Assembly: GCF_018130765.1 (NCBI RefSeq)
Contig: NZ_JAFCJZ010000005.1
Location: 124,001 to 188,000 of the forward strand
Length of the DNA stretch: 64,000 nt
Reading direction: 5' to 3'
Source of the DNA: Bradyrhizobium iriomotense
GTDB taxonomy: Bacteria > Pseudomonadota > Alphaproteobacteria > Rhizobiales > Xanthobacteraceae
Positions 51,693-60,040 of the stretch are shown piece after piece. Each line of letters begins with the position of its first letter. Within the stretch, counting starts at the first letter, position 1. Made by a program: the position numbers and the translations under genes. The notes beneath the pieces were generated by a model. The model was not told where the DNA came from, did no database searches, and was given only the letters and a program-made list of their open reading frames with translations.

Positions 51693-52400
51693 ATGGCTCT
51701 TCTCGACGACGTAATCGATGCCAGCGGCGGTCTGGCCCGCTGGAACAGTTTAAACCGGTTCACGCTCCATTTGTCCGTCGGCGGAACGCTGTTCGCAAGC
51801 GCCGGACATGCCAGGGAGTTCAAGGATGTGACCGCGGAAGGCTCGACCCGGACACAGTCCATCCGCTTCACCGGCATCACCGGCGGGGAATACTCGGGCT
51901 CCTTTCAGCCGGATGCGATCACGATCGAAAGCCTCGATGGCGAAGTGCTGCGGACCTGGCGCAATCCAAGCCTGGCGTTTCCCGAGGCCGGCTCTGCTGC
52001 GCTTGCGGACGAGCTGCACCTCGTCTTCTTCTGCGGCGTCGCGATCTGGAATTACCTGACCAATCCATTCCTGCTCGCCCATCCCGGTGTCGTGCTGGAG
52101 GAACTGCCGCCGTGGCGCGAGAACACCGAAACCTGGCGACGGCTGCGCGCGCAATTCCCCCCGAGCCTGATCACGCTCGCGTCCGATCAGATCTTCTATT
52201 TCGATGAGAACGCGCTGCAACGGCGAACGGATCACGATCTCTTCGGGACGAAGGTCGCTCACTACTCCTGGGCCCATGACAGTTTCGGCGGCATCGTGGT
52301 GCCGACGCTTCGGCGAGCGCAGACGCTGCAGCCCGACGGAACCGTGATCGCCAAGCCCGTGCTGATGGATGTCGAGATCTTCGACGCCACGTTCGAATAG
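51693..52400 (+). CDS. conserved-looking protein of unknown function
   Basis: The 235-residue product has no signal peptide and no motif I can name. The start MALLDDVIDASGGLARWNSL and the middle FCGVAIWNYLTNPFLL are distinctive. The last part has YFDENALQRRTDHDLFG and APVLMDVEIFDATFE-like endings, alternating hydrophobic pattern suggesting beta strands. It lies 118 bp after STAND paralogue 2 and 299 bp before the AraC gene. Shared upstream repeats hint that it is co-regulated with the AraC gene. Function is unknown. Confidence 0.75.
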   Translation: MALLDDVIDASGGLARWNSLNRFTLHLSVGGTLFASAGHAREFKDVTAEGSTRTQSIRFTGITGGEYSGSFQPDAITIESLDGEVLRTWRNPSLAFPEAGSAALADELHLVFFCGVAIWNYLTNPFLLAHPGVVLEELPPWRENTETWRRLRAQFPPSLITLASDQIFYFDENALQRRTDHDLFGTKVAHYSWAHDSFGGIVVPTLRRAQTLQPDGTVIAKPVLMDVEIFDATFE

Positions 52401-52549
52401 CAGCGGCGCAAAGGACTACGGCGATCCGATCGGCTTCCGCATGGCCCCGCCCATCGCGAGCGCGTCCGCGCCATCATCAAAGAATTGAAAACTCTGATGA
52501 AGTCACTCCACCTGCGACGAGCTGTCACACCATATGCGCCGCACAAAAT

Positions 52550-52574
52550 CTAACACATCCTAATCACCACTAAC
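52550..52574 (+). promoter_or_regulatory. CTAAC/CTAAT/CTAAC triple repeat with 10-bp period, before araC gene
   Basis: CTAAC at 52550, CTAAT at 52560 and CTAAC at 52570 are exactly one helical turn apart and lie 125 bp before the araC-type start. The phasing fits a regulator that binds one DNA face as tandem subunits, such as AraC, OmpR-type or SARP-like winged-helix proteins. Confidence 0.65.
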
Positions 52575-52699
52575 GGGCTTCTTGTCGGACCCACGCCTAT
52601 CCTCCGAGCATGGAAAGCCTTCTCGAAAGCCTGGTGAAGACTTTGGGCTTGAGAGTTTGCCGGTCGCCGCCAGCGACCGCGATGCGGAGAGAATGAGCG

Positions 52700-53680
52700 A
52701 TGTTTACCGACTTGCAGGCGGCACATGCCTGGAATGACCTTCAGGCCAGCCCGCGGGATCACCAGGCGCGTCAGGCAGCACAGCCGTTTCCCAGAGAAAG
52801 CGGATGGCGCCAGCTCGAGCGCGGCGCGAATGCGGCGGTCGAGGACATCTCGATCTCGCGGTGGGAGGATTTGAGAGACAGCTCGTCGCATGTCGCGACG
52901 ACGCCGGAGGATCGCTATTTCGTCGGCATCGCCCTGAAGGCCACGCGCGCGAAATTGACGCGAGACCGCCTGATCATTTTCGACGGCACCATGCCCGCAG
53001 GGACGTTGTATGCGAGCGCGCCGTCGAAGCACCTCAGCGCGCAATTCCAGGCGCCCTGCGCCTTCCTGCACTTCCACATCCCGGCTGACCAATTCCCGGC
53101 GCAATCGCCGGCGACCGACGGGCTTGGCGATCTCGTCCTGCTGCGTGATCCGCTTGCCGCCGAGCTCGCCAGGGCGTTGATCGAGCATGGCGATGCCGCG
53201 GACCGTCAATTCGCGCGCTGTATCGGCCAGACCCTTGCGATGCATCTCACGCGGTTGGAGCCACCACGCGCGCGGGTCAATGCGTTACCGAAATGGCGGC
53301 TGCGACGCGTCGAGCAGCATATCGCCGATCATTTCGACCGCAGCATCAGCCTGTCCGAACTCGCCAGCGTCGCCGGGCTTTCCAGGATGCACTTTGCGGC
53401 GCAATTCCGGACCGCGACCGGCTATCGCCCGCGCGAATATCTGCTCAATCACCGGATCGAACATGCGAAGACGCTGCTGGCGACGACCGGGCGGCCGCTG
53501 GCCGAGATCGCGCTCGCCGTCGGCTTCTCGACCCAGGCGCATTTTTCGACCGTGTTCAAGCGCATCAGCGGCCAGTCTCCGGCGCGCTGGCGCCTCGCCA
53601 GCAGGAGCGAGCGCTGTGAGATCGAAACGCCGCCGCGGCATCGGCCCGCTCCGGACTGGATCGCCAGCGCGGCTGCGTAG
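52700..53680 (+). CDS. AraC-family transcriptional regulator
   Basis: The 326-residue protein has an N-terminal domain of about 190 residues without clear motif and a C-terminal AraC domain. Helix-turn-helix one is ISLSELASVAGLSRMHFAAQF and two is RPLAEIALAVGFSTQAHFSTVF, followed by GQSPARWR. It should bind direct repeats; the CTAAC triple repeat in its own promoter is a candidate. GGAGAG precedes the ATG at a slightly long distance. A terminator follows at 53764. Confidence 0.9.
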   Translation: MFTDLQAAHAWNDLQASPRDHQARQAAQPFPRESGWRQLERGANAAVEDISISRWEDLRDSSSHVATTPEDRYFVGIALKATRAKLTRDRLIIFDGTMPAGTLYASAPSKHLSAQFQAPCAFLHFHIPADQFPAQSPATDGLGDLVLLRDPLAAELARALIEHGDAADRQFARCIGQTLAMHLTRLEPPRARVNALPKWRLRRVEQHIADHFDRSISLSELASVAGLSRMHFAAQFRTATGYRPREYLLNHRIEHAKTLLATTGRPLAEIALAVGFSTQAHFSTVFKRISGQSPARWRLASRSERCEIETPPRHRPAPDWIASAAA

Positions 53681-53763
53681 CGCGTCATTCCCTGCCTTTG
53701 GCGCAAGCGTCCTGCCCCTTGCGCCGGCTCGCACCCTCTTCCTCCCGGGACTGTGAGCCAGTT

Positions 53764-53802
53764 GGGGCCGTCCCTGCTCCCACACAGGACGGCCCCTTTT
53801 TC
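53764..53802 (+). terminator. Rho-independent terminator
   Basis: GGGGCCGTCC and GGACGGCCCC pair over 10 bp around a 13-nt loop, followed by TTTTTC. It ends the araC-type transcript and sits just before the converging dps gene. Confidence 0.85.
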
Positions 53803-53815
53803 TTGGCGCCGGGAA

Positions 53816-54316
53816 TCACCCGGGCGCGCCGGTGCGGCCCGACTCGTACAGGAACCAGACCCGTCGCTCGGCCTCGTCGATCCAGTTCTCGATCAGGCTT
53901 GCGGTTGCGACATCGCCATATTCGTCGCAGAGCTCGTGCACGCGCCGCATCTCGCGCGTGAGCTGCTGGTTGTCGCTGCGCAACTCCGCCAGCATGTCCA
54001 GGGGATCGACATAGTCCGCGTCGTTGTCGAGGATGCGCTGCTCGCGCGCGATCTGGCCGATCGAGCGCAGCGTCGTGCCGCCGATCTTGCGGGCGCGTTC
54101 CGCGATGTCGTCGGTCATCGCAAAGATCTGGTCGGCCTGCTCGTCCAGCAGCAGGTGATAGTCGCGAAAATGGCTGCCCGACATGTGCCAGTGAAAGTTC
54201 TTGGTCTTCAGATAGAGCGCGAAGACGTCAGCAAGCAAAGCGCGCAGCGCGGCGGGAATGTCGCGGTTCGCGTTGGCGCCGAGATCGGTCGGGCTTTGAA
54301 GGTCTGCTTTGGTCAT
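53816..54316 (-). CDS. dps: Dps-family ferritin-like DNA-protection protein
   Basis: The 166-residue protein has the Dps ferroxidase pattern: KNFHWHMSGSHFRDYHLLLDEQADQIFAMTDDIAERARKIGG, with H, D and E ligands at the subunit interface. It forms dodecamers that store iron and protect DNA from peroxide in stationary phase. AAGGA lies 9 bp before the ATG. It converges with the araC-type gene across the terminator. Confidence 0.93.
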   Translation of the reverse strand: MTKADLQSPTDLGANANRDIPAALRALLADVFALYLKTKNFHWHMSGSHFRDYHLLLDEQADQIFAMTDDIAERARKIGGTTLRSIGQIAREQRILDNDADYVDPLDMLAELRSDNQQLTREMRRVHELCDEYGDVATASLIENWIDEAERRVWFLYESGRTGAPG

Positions 54317-54412
54317 GTTCGTTGATCCTTCGGTGAGGAGACGAACCCTTAGCAGCGCCGCGCGGGCGGTTCTTTCCTCATGCGCGCGACGATTTCGAAT
54401 TCACACGGGGGA

Positions 54413-54556
54413 TCTCGTGTCCCGGACGCGCTGCGGCACGCAGTGACGCTGCGCAGAACCGGGACCAAGGAGGCGACATGGTACAATGCGGAGAGATGGG
54501 CCCCGGCTCTGCAGCGCACCGCTGAAGGAGCGCTGCGCAGCGTCCGGGGCACGAGA
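54413..54556. repeat. 144-bp dispersed inverted repeat
   Basis: The left part (TCTCGTGTCCCGGACGCGCTGCG ... CCGGGACC) and right part (GGGCCCCGGCTCTGCAGCG ... CGTCCGGGGCACGAGA) pair along much of their length. I recall the wording ccccggacgcgctgc as a widely dispersed Bradyrhizobium element. It lies between dps and the oxidoreductase. Confidence 0.7.
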
Positions 54557-54584
54557 ATAGCGTGTGTCGCGACCCTCTCTACAC

Positions 54585-54612
54585 CGTCATTGCGAGCGCA
54601 GCGAAGCAATCC
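54585..54612. repeat. single arm of the CGTCATTGCGAGCG element
   Basis: CGTCATTGCGAGCGCAGCGA plus GCAATCC matches the left arm of the palindrome at 31689-31768 with few changes. It directly abuts the stop of the leftward oxidoreductase gene at 54613. Confidence 0.8.
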
Positions 54613-56934
54613 CTACACCGGATCGAACGCCCGGATCGGCGGCAAATTGCCGGTGAACTTCTCGACCTCGACCGTCGTCAGCTGCCCGGTGCAGCCCTGC
54701 GCGAAGGAGGAGGTACCGATGTCGCGGGTGAGCACGTTGGGATTGCCGTGGACGCAGAGCGGGGCTTCGTCCTCGGGGTCCATCGGATCATACCAGGCGC
54801 CGGTCGGAAGCTGGACGACGCCGGCCGCGATGCCGTCGGTGACGTGGACGGCGGCAAGGCACGCGCCGCGGTCGTTGAACAGGCGGATGATGTCGCCGTC
54901 CTTGATGCCGCGCGCGGCGGCATCGCGCGGGTTCATGCGTGCGACCTCGCGGCCGCGATGCTTTGCTCCAAGCGAATGGCCGCCGAAATCGAGCTGGCTG
55001 TGCAGGCGCGTCACCGGCTGGTTGGCGACGAGGAAGCACGGTGCGCCGGGCTTGGGCATGTCGGTCTTCTCCAGCCAGACCGGATGGCCGGGACAATCGG
55101 CATCGCCGTGGGCGGCGATCTTGGCTGAGAAGATTTCGATGCGGCCGCTCGGCGTCGGCAGCGCATGATTGACAGGATCCTCGCGGAAGCGGCGCAGCCG
55201 GCCGCCGTCGTCGGGCTGCTGCGGCACGACCAGGCTGCCGCGTTGCCAGAACTCGTTGAAGCTTGGCGCTTCGAGGCCGCGCTTGGCGAGCGAGGCGCGG
55301 GTCGGCTCGTAGAGATATTCCAGCCACTGACGAGACGTGCGCCCCTCGGTGAAGGGTTCACGCGCACCGAGACGCTCGGCGAGATCGGCGAAGATCTCAT
55401 AGTCGTCGCGCGCAAGGCCGAACGGCTCGGCGATCTGATGCATCGCGACCATGAGGGGATCGTTGGTGGAATAGCCGATGTCCTCGCGCTCGAGCGTCAT
55501 TGTCGAGGGCAGCACGATGTCGGCATGCCGCGCCGTCGCGGTCCAGGCGAGCTCGTGCACGACGAAGGTGTCTGCTTTCGCAAACGCCTTGCGCAGACGG
55601 TTGATGTCCTGGTGGTGGTGGAAGGGATTGCCGCCGGCCCAATAGACGAGGCGGATATCCGGATAGGTGCGCGTCTCGCCATTGTAGCGATAGGTGGTGC
55701 CGGGATTGAGCAGCATGTCGGCGATGCGCGCCACCGGAATGAAATCGGCGACACCGTTGCGGCCCTGCCCCAGCGTCGGCCCCGGCACGTCGTTGACGCG
55801 GCGGCCGTAATAACCGATCGCCCCGAGCGAATAAGCGTAGCCGCCGCCGGGAAGACCGATCTGGCCGAGCGCTGCCGCCAGCACCATGCCCATCCACACC
55901 GGCTGCTCGCCATGCTCGGCGCGCTGGAGCGAGTGCGAGACGGTGATCAGTGCGCGCTTTCCGGCAAGGCGGCGCGCCAGCTTGCGGACCGTGCTCGCAT
56001 CGACGCCCGAGATCGCGGCGGCCCATTCGGCGTGCTTCGCCTGCCCGTCGCTCTCGCCGGTGAGATAGCGCAGAAAGACCGGCCAGCCCTCGGTGTAGCG
56101 ATCGAGGAAGGCCTGGTCGTGGAGCTTCTCGCTCACCAACGTATGGACGATGCCGAGCATCAAGGCGGTGTCGGTACCGGGCACGCAACTCATCCATTCG
56201 GCGCCGGCCTCGACCGGCAGATCGTCACGCAGCGGGCTGACCAGGATGAACTCGCAGCCGCGCTGGCGCGCCGCCGCCATGGCGCCGCGCTCGACATGCT
56301 TGCTGATCGAACCGCCGGCCACCATGGAGTTCTTCAGCGCCATGCCGCCGAAGGCCAGCACGACATCGGTCTCGGTCGCAATCTGCTCCCAGGTGACGTT
56401 GCGCTTGGTGATGTCCTCGTAGCCCGCCAGGATCTGCGGCAGCAGCACCGAGGACGCGCCGGAGGAATAAGTGTTCACCGAGCGCACATAGCCGCCCATC
56501 GCGATGTTGAGAAAGCGATGCACCTGGCTCTGGGCGTGATGGAAGCGGCCCGCGCTCGACCAGCCATAGGAGCCGCCGAACACGGCGCCGGGCCCGCGTG
56601 TGTCGCGGATGCGGCCGAGCTCGTCGCCGAGGAGGTCGAGCGCCTTTTCCCAGCTCACCGACACGAATTCGTCGCGGCCGCGGCGATCGTCGGGGCCGGG
56701 CCCGCGCTCGAGCCAGCCGCGGCGGATCGCCGGCTGCGCAATGCGCGCCTGGTGGCGGAGCGCGCCGGGGAAATTGTCGATGATGCCGTTCGGATCGGGA
56801 TCGCGCGCATAGGCCCTGACCTCGAGCCCGGCCGCGCCGTTGCGCGCCGAGAACACGCCCCAATGGGAGGTGTGCGGCTTGAAGCCGTCCGAGAGGTCGA
56901 GGCCGGGGTCGGGGAAGCCAATCGTATCGTCCAT
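54613..56934 (-). CDS. molybdopterin-dependent S/N-oxide reductase (BisC/TorA/DMSO-reductase family)
   Basis: The 773-residue protein lacks the N-terminal FeS-cluster cysteines of nitrate reductases. It has the DMSO-reductase type III pattern: FGGSYGWSSAGRFHHAQSQ, then YSSGAS whose serine is the likely molybdenum ligand, a WAGGNPFHHHQDINRL segment, and the C-terminal domain IFSAKIAAHGD ... GTSSFAQGCTGQL. It would reduce biotin sulfoxide, methionine sulfoxide, DMSO or TMAO. The ATG at 56934 (AAGGA upstream) leaves no Tat signal, so a cytoplasmic, BisC-like enzyme is favoured. A 25-residue N-terminal extension is rejected. Substrate is undecided. Confidence 0.9.
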   Translation of the reverse strand: MDDTIGFPDPGLDLSDGFKPHTSHWGVFSARNGAAGLEVRAYARDPDPNGIIDNFPGALRHQARIAQPAIRRGWLERGPGPDDRRGRDEFVSVSWEKALDLLGDELGRIRDTRGPGAVFGGSYGWSSAGRFHHAQSQVHRFLNIAMGGYVRSVNTYSSGASSVLLPQILAGYEDITKRNVTWEQIATETDVVLAFGGMALKNSMVAGGSISKHVERGAMAAARQRGCEFILVSPLRDDLPVEAGAEWMSCVPGTDTALMLGIVHTLVSEKLHDQAFLDRYTEGWPVFLRYLTGESDGQAKHAEWAAAISGVDASTVRKLARRLAGKRALITVSHSLQRAEHGEQPVWMGMVLAAALGQIGLPGGGYAYSLGAIGYYGRRVNDVPGPTLGQGRNGVADFIPVARIADMLLNPGTTYRYNGETRTYPDIRLVYWAGGNPFHHHQDINRLRKAFAKADTFVVHELAWTATARHADIVLPSTMTLEREDIGYSTNDPLMVAMHQIAEPFGLARDDYEIFADLAERLGAREPFTEGRTSRQWLEYLYEPTRASLAKRGLEAPSFNEFWQRGSLVVPQQPDDGGRLRRFREDPVNHALPTPSGRIEIFSAKIAAHGDADCPGHPVWLEKTDMPKPGAPCFLVANQPVTRLHSQLDFGGHSLGAKHRGREVARMNPRDAAARGIKDGDIIRLFNDRGACLAAVHVTDGIAAGVVQLPTGAWYDPMDPEDEAPLCVHGNPNVLTRDIGTSSFAQGCTGQLTTVEVEKFTGNLPPIRAFDPV

Positions 56935-57262
56935 CGTCTGATCCTTGTTCCCCGGCATGGCACGGTTCAACCGCCCCGAGTCAATTCCGGTGGCAGTATA
57001 CCGATCCACCCCGCGATGTCGTCGGGCTCAGGGTCGGCGGAAATGCTGGGCTCTCGTGCGCAACTGCATCTTGGTGAACATTCGACGGGCGATCGACGGC
57101 GATTCTACTGTCGATTTACTCTTTTATTTTCAAAGCCTTATCGGATTGCCTTCGGAGCACCCCGGTCGAACCATTTGCAAGCACGCGAAATCTCGCGCAG
57201 CGACACCGACATGGAAATGTGCGATATGCCGCCCATCCCGCTCAAGCAACATCGGCCTCATC
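56935..57262. other. 328-bp divergent intergenic region
   Basis: No gene is seen. A relatively AT-rich patch (about 57105-57140) could carry the ridA promoter. No palindrome or repeat stands out. Confidence 0.5.
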
Positions 57263-57613
57263 ATGATCCAGCGCGTCTTGCCCTATGAAGGACTCCTCCA
57301 CGAGGTGGTCGAGCACAACGGTGTGCTCTACATCGGCGGAATCGTCCCCGAGGACACAAGCCTCGATATGTCGGGCCAGGCCAGCGACGTCCTCGGGCAG
57401 TTGGCGCGCCTGTTGAAGACGCTCGGATCCGACCTCGCCAATGTCCTTCAGGTGACCATCTACATGACCGACCTGAAGGAGAAGGCGCAGTTCAATGCGG
57501 CCTGGAAGGCGCATTTCGCGGAAGCGCATCTGCCGGCGCGCGCCGCAATCGGCGTGGCCGATCTCGGTCCGGGCGTGAAGCTCGAGATGACCGCGATCGC
57601 TGCCCGGCAATAG
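57263..57613 (+). CDS. RidA-family protein (YjgF/YER057c/UK114)
   Basis: The 116-residue protein has the family pattern VEHNGVLYIGGIVPED, QASDVLGQLARLLKTLGSDLANVLQVTIYMTDLKEKAQFNAAW, and HLPARAAIGVADLGPGVKLEMTAIA. The arginine in LPARAAIGV is where RidA binds the carboxylate of enamine/imine intermediates. It probably deaminates reactive 2-aminoacrylate-like compounds. The ATG at 57263 is the natural family start; a much longer frame upstream is unlike the family. It ends 16 bp from the converging CoA-transferase gene. Confidence 0.87.
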   Translation: MIQRVLPYEGLLHEVVEHNGVLYIGGIVPEDTSLDMSGQASDVLGQLARLLKTLGSDLANVLQVTIYMTDLKEKAQFNAAWKAHFAEAHLPARAAIGVADLGPGVKLEMTAIAARQ

Positions 57614-57629
57614 CCGCGCACGCGGCGCA

Positions 57630-58826
57630 TCAGATGACCTTCGCCTGCGCGAGGCGATCGATCTCGTCCTCCGACAGACCGAGCCAGCGCTGGTAGATCT
57701 CGCGATTGTCCTCGCCAATGTCGCCGGCCGAATTGCGGAGCTGCGCACGGTCGGCCGTGAAGCGCGGCACGACATTGGACATCGCCACCGAGCCGAAATG
57801 GCGGTCAGGAACGCGGGTGATCATCTCGCGCGCCAGGGATTGCGGATCGGTCGCGATCTGGTCGATCGCATAGATGGGGGCCAATGTGCCCTCCTCGGCG
57901 GCAAACGCGGCAAGCACTTCTTCCAGCGTATGGTCGCCGCACCATTGCGCGAAGATCGCGTTCAACTCCGCTGAATGGTCGACACGCCGCGCATTGTTGG
58001 AAAAACGCGGGTCGTCGATCAGGTCCGGCCGGCCAATCGCCCGGCAATTCGCCGCAAACAGCGCATTGGTCGACCCCGCAAGCGTGACCCAGCGATCATC
58101 GCGGGTCCGGTAGACCGCCGCCGGCGCGGAATAGGCGTTGCCGTTTCCGATGCGGCCGCGCACGTCCCCTAACTGGTCGAACTCGATGGCGAGAACGTCG
58201 AGCAGCCGGAACACCGCCTCGGTCAGCGCAAGATCGATCTCTTCACCAGGCGCGTCCGGATTTTTCGCCCGCTTCCACAAGGCTGCGAGCGCGCCGACCG
58301 CGCCGAACAGGCCACCGATCGCATCGCCGAGGGGATAGCCGGGATGCATCGGCTGACCGTCGGCTTCACCGGTGATGTAGGTGAGCCCGCCCATGGCCTC
58401 GAATATGCACGCGAACCCTGGCCTGTCGCGATACGGCCCGTCCTGGCCGAAGGCGGTGGCGCGCAAGATCACGAGGCGCGGCTGGATCTGCCACAGCACC
58501 TCCTTCGACAATCCCCAGCGGTCGAGCGTTCCGGGCCGGAAATTCTCGATCAGCACGTCGAAATGCGGCAACATCCGCTTGAACAGTTCGACGCCTTCCG
58601 GCTTGCGCAGGTCGAGCGTCGCGAACTTCTTGTTGCGGTTCACCGTCTTCCACCACAACGGCTTGCCGTCCTTGAACGGCGGAAAGGCGCGCACGCCGTC
58701 GCCCTGCCCCGGCATCTCGATCTTGAGCACGTCGGCACCGTAATCGGCCAGCAACGTTGCGGCGAACGGCGCCGCGACGATGGTCGCGATATCAAGGACC
58801 TTCAACCCTTCGAGCGGCCCGCTCAT
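57630..58826 (-). CDS. CoA-transferase, CaiB/BaiF (class III) family
   Basis: The 398-residue protein has the class III pattern: LKVLDIATIVAAPFAATLLADYGADVLKIE, then PGTLDRWGLS and AFGQDGPYRDRPGFACIFEAMGG, with the conserved aspartate in PLGDAIGG. It moves CoA from an acyl-CoA to an organic acid through an aspartyl thioester. The ATG at 58826 has GGGGAAG upstream; a longer frame to 59051 lies inside the acyl-CoA dehydrogenase. It is the last gene of the leftward operon and likely activates the acid imported by TctAB. Confidence 0.94.
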   Translation of the reverse strand: MSGPLEGLKVLDIATIVAAPFAATLLADYGADVLKIEMPGQGDGVRAFPPFKDGKPLWWKTVNRNKKFATLDLRKPEGVELFKRMLPHFDVLIENFRPGTLDRWGLSKEVLWQIQPRLVILRATAFGQDGPYRDRPGFACIFEAMGGLTYITGEADGQPMHPGYPLGDAIGGLFGAVGALAALWKRAKNPDAPGEEIDLALTEAVFRLLDVLAIEFDQLGDVRGRIGNGNAYSAPAAVYRTRDDRWVTLAGSTNALFAANCRAIGRPDLIDDPRFSNNARRVDHSAELNAIFAQWCGDHTLEEVLAAFAAEEGTLAPIYAIDQIATDPQSLAREMITRVPDRHFGSVAMSNVVPRFTADRAQLRNSAGDIGEDNREIYQRWLGLSEDEIDRLAQAKVI

Positions 58827-58863
58827 TTCACTTCCCCGAACCCATTGAATTTGGCTTGCCGGC

Positions 58864-60018
58864 TCACGCCACATCCCGCAGCAGCAGGCGCGCGATGTTG
58901 AGCTGATGGATCTGGCTGGTGCCCTCGTAAAGCCGGAACAGACGGACGTCCCTGTACCAGCGCTCGATCGACGAATGATCGGCGATGTAGCCGGCGCCGC
59001 CGAACATCTGCACGCAGCGATCCGCCACGCGGCCGCACATCTCGGTCGCAAAATATTTGCACATCGAGGCTTCGAGCGCGACGTCCTCGCCGCGGTCGCG
59101 CTTGCGCGCAGTCTCGAGGATCATCGACTGCGCCGCGAATATCTCCGTCCGGCAGTCGGCGATCATGGCCTGCACCAGCTGGTAGTTCGCGACCGGCTCG
59201 CCGAACTGAACGCGGCTGCTGGTATGGCGGATCGCCATGTCGAGCATCCGGATCGCCGGCCCGGTCGAAAGCGCAGCCAGGTGAATGCGCTGCTTGTTCA
59301 GCACCTTCATGATGGTCTTGAAGCCGACGCCTTCGCGGCCGCCGATCAGATTGGCTGCGGGTACACGGCACTGGTTGAAATAAACCGCGCTCACGGGCGA
59401 GCCGGCCTGCCCCATCTTGCGATAGGGCGCGCCGGTCGCAAGGCCGGCACTGCCGCGCTCGACGATGAAGGCCGAGACACCGGTCGCGCCCTTCGAATTC
59501 GGATCGGTTCGCGCAGTGACCGTGAAAACATCAGCGACCGGCGCGTTGGTGATGAAGCACTTCTCGCCGTCGAGAACATAATGATCGCCTTCGCGGCGAG
59601 CGGTGGTCCGCACGTTCGAGGCTTCGGAGCCGGCGTCGGGCTCGGTCATGGCGAGACAGCCGGTCCATTCTCCGCTGGCAAGGCGCGGGAGATAGGCTTG
59701 TTTCTGCTGCTCGGTCCCGTCGGCGACGATGCCCTCCGAACCGATGCCGGTGTTGGTACCGACGCGGGCGCGAAAGGCGACCGAGCATTGCGACAGCTCG
59801 AACGCCGCCAGCACGAGTTCTTCCGTGGTAAGCCCGGCCCCGCCATAAGCCTCGGGGATGCTCCAACCGAAAAAACCTTCTTTGCGCATGGTAGCGACGA
59901 TGTCGGCCGGGACCTCATCGCCGTCTTCGACGCGCGCCTCGGCCGGAACGGCGATGTCGCGGACAAAGCGCCGGACACGTTCCAGCAGGGCCTCGAAGGC
60001 AGCACGTTCACGGATCAT
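58864..60018 (-). CDS. acyl-CoA dehydrogenase
   Basis: The 384-residue flavoprotein has CLAMTEPDAGSEASNVRT, DGEKCFITNAPVADVF, the RVQFGEPVANYQLVQAMIADCRTEIFAA helix, QMFGGAGYIADHSSIERWYRDVRLFRLYEGTSQIH and the likely catalytic glutamate in YEGTSQ. It makes a trans-2-enoyl-CoA and feeds electrons to ETF. GGAAGG precedes the ATG. It is 37 bp from the CoA-transferase and 22 bp from tctA, so it is part of the operon. Confidence 0.95.
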   Translation of the reverse strand: MIRERAAFEALLERVRRFVRDIAVPAEARVEDGDEVPADIVATMRKEGFFGWSIPEAYGGAGLTTEELVLAAFELSQCSVAFRARVGTNTGIGSEGIVADGTEQQKQAYLPRLASGEWTGCLAMTEPDAGSEASNVRTTARREGDHYVLDGEKCFITNAPVADVFTVTARTDPNSKGATGVSAFIVERGSAGLATGAPYRKMGQAGSPVSAVYFNQCRVPAANLIGGREGVGFKTIMKVLNKQRIHLAALSTGPAIRMLDMAIRHTSSRVQFGEPVANYQLVQAMIADCRTEIFAAQSMILETARKRDRGEDVALEASMCKYFATEMCGRVADRCVQMFGGAGYIADHSSIERWYRDVRLFRLYEGTSQIHQLNIARLLLRDVA

Positions 60019-60040
60019 GGCACGAGCCTTCCGATGTCAC

